Assembly: GCA_037144355.1 (NCBI GenBank)
Contig: JBAWWY010000004.1
Span: forward strand, 21,536-85,535
Reading direction: 5' to 3'
Source: JBAWWY01 sp037144355
Lineage (GTDB): Bacteria; Bacillota; Clostridia; Peptostreptococcales; Anaerovoracaceae
DNA: 64,000 bases
A program made the translations under genes and the position numbers. Under the pieces are notes generated by a model. It ran no database searches and was not told the origin of the DNA. It was given only the letters and a program-made list of their open reading frames with translations. How positions within the stretch are numbered: the stretch's first letter is position 1; each line of letters opens with the position of its first letter. Positions 63,933-64,000 of this stretch are shown here, piece after piece.

Positions 63933-64000
63933 TATATAATTTGGGAAAATCCCAGCAATAATTTTTAACTGACCATATATTGCCGCAATGGCTGATATCA

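Overview
The window is A+T-rich bacterial DNA packed with short intergenic gaps, strong AGGAGG-type ribosome binding sites, frequent TTG/GTG starts and many rho-independent terminators. Together with lipoproteins, S-layer-homology (SLH) proteins, a Gram-positive style anti-sigma/ECF operon, ferredoxin-type proteins, a NimA-like flavoprotein and no respiratory or outer-membrane genes, this points to an anaerobic member of the Clostridia (Firmicutes/Bacillota). I cannot name a genus from the sequence. There are no rRNA, tRNA, CRISPR arrays or insertion sequences that I can see.

Layout. 1-9 kb: a possible gene end at the left edge, a DMT permease, a PiT phosphate transporter with its DUF47 partner, an isochorismatase-type hydrolase, a CorA-family channel with an altered GMN motif, a DUF4349 lipoprotein, an HD protein, a DUF1003 membrane protein, an NT5C-type nucleotidase and a cysteine-desulfidase-like (UPF0597) enzyme. 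9-12.5 kb: an OmpR/histidine-kinase pair followed by two small exported proteins, probably an envelope-responsive unit. 12.5-16.6 kb: ADP-ribosylglycohydrolase, QueG-like iron-sulfur protein, CoA-acylating aldehyde dehydrogenase. 16.7-21.8 kb: an NtrB-like kinase, a sigma-54 activator, a sigma-54 promoter with upstream dyads, an ammonium transporter and a 35-residue membrane peptide: a self-contained ammonium-uptake regulon with no PII gene beside it. 22-28 kb: lipoprotein, ferredoxin-like protein, MFS permease, SPFH protein and a repeat-rich exported protein.

28-33 kb holds what I consider the most interesting cluster: an SLH wall protein with two copies, and a membrane-anchored protein with a third copy, of an extracytoplasmic domain carrying a C-x13-C-x2-M-x2-C signature, directly followed by a copper-type P1B ATPase (copA). 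I infer a surface metal-handling (possibly Cu(I)) system. 33-41 kb: a giant SLH protein, a MarR-MATE-MFS drug-efflux operon with a visible operator, and ribosomal protein L25. 41-50 kb: a GGDEF/HD-GYP two-way c-di-GMP protein, M28 peptidase, NimA-like protein, OFA-type MFS, an ECF sigma/anti-sigma operon with two membrane proteins, and a WYL regulator. 50-54 kb: LuxR regulator, YtcJ-type amidohydrolase and APC permease.

54-64 kb is accessory in character: an AbiE-type toxin-antitoxin pair, a locally G+C-richer block (iron alcohol dehydrogenase with a Ser/Asp-rich insertion, YbaK deacylase, DMT permease with a histidine-rich tail), a MazEF-like module with iteron-like operators and a third small gene, a second DMT permease, a GNAT acetyltransferase, a KilA-N protein, a gene remnant between palindromes, and a DUF4143 ATPase preceded by a four-copy 23-bp tandem repeat.
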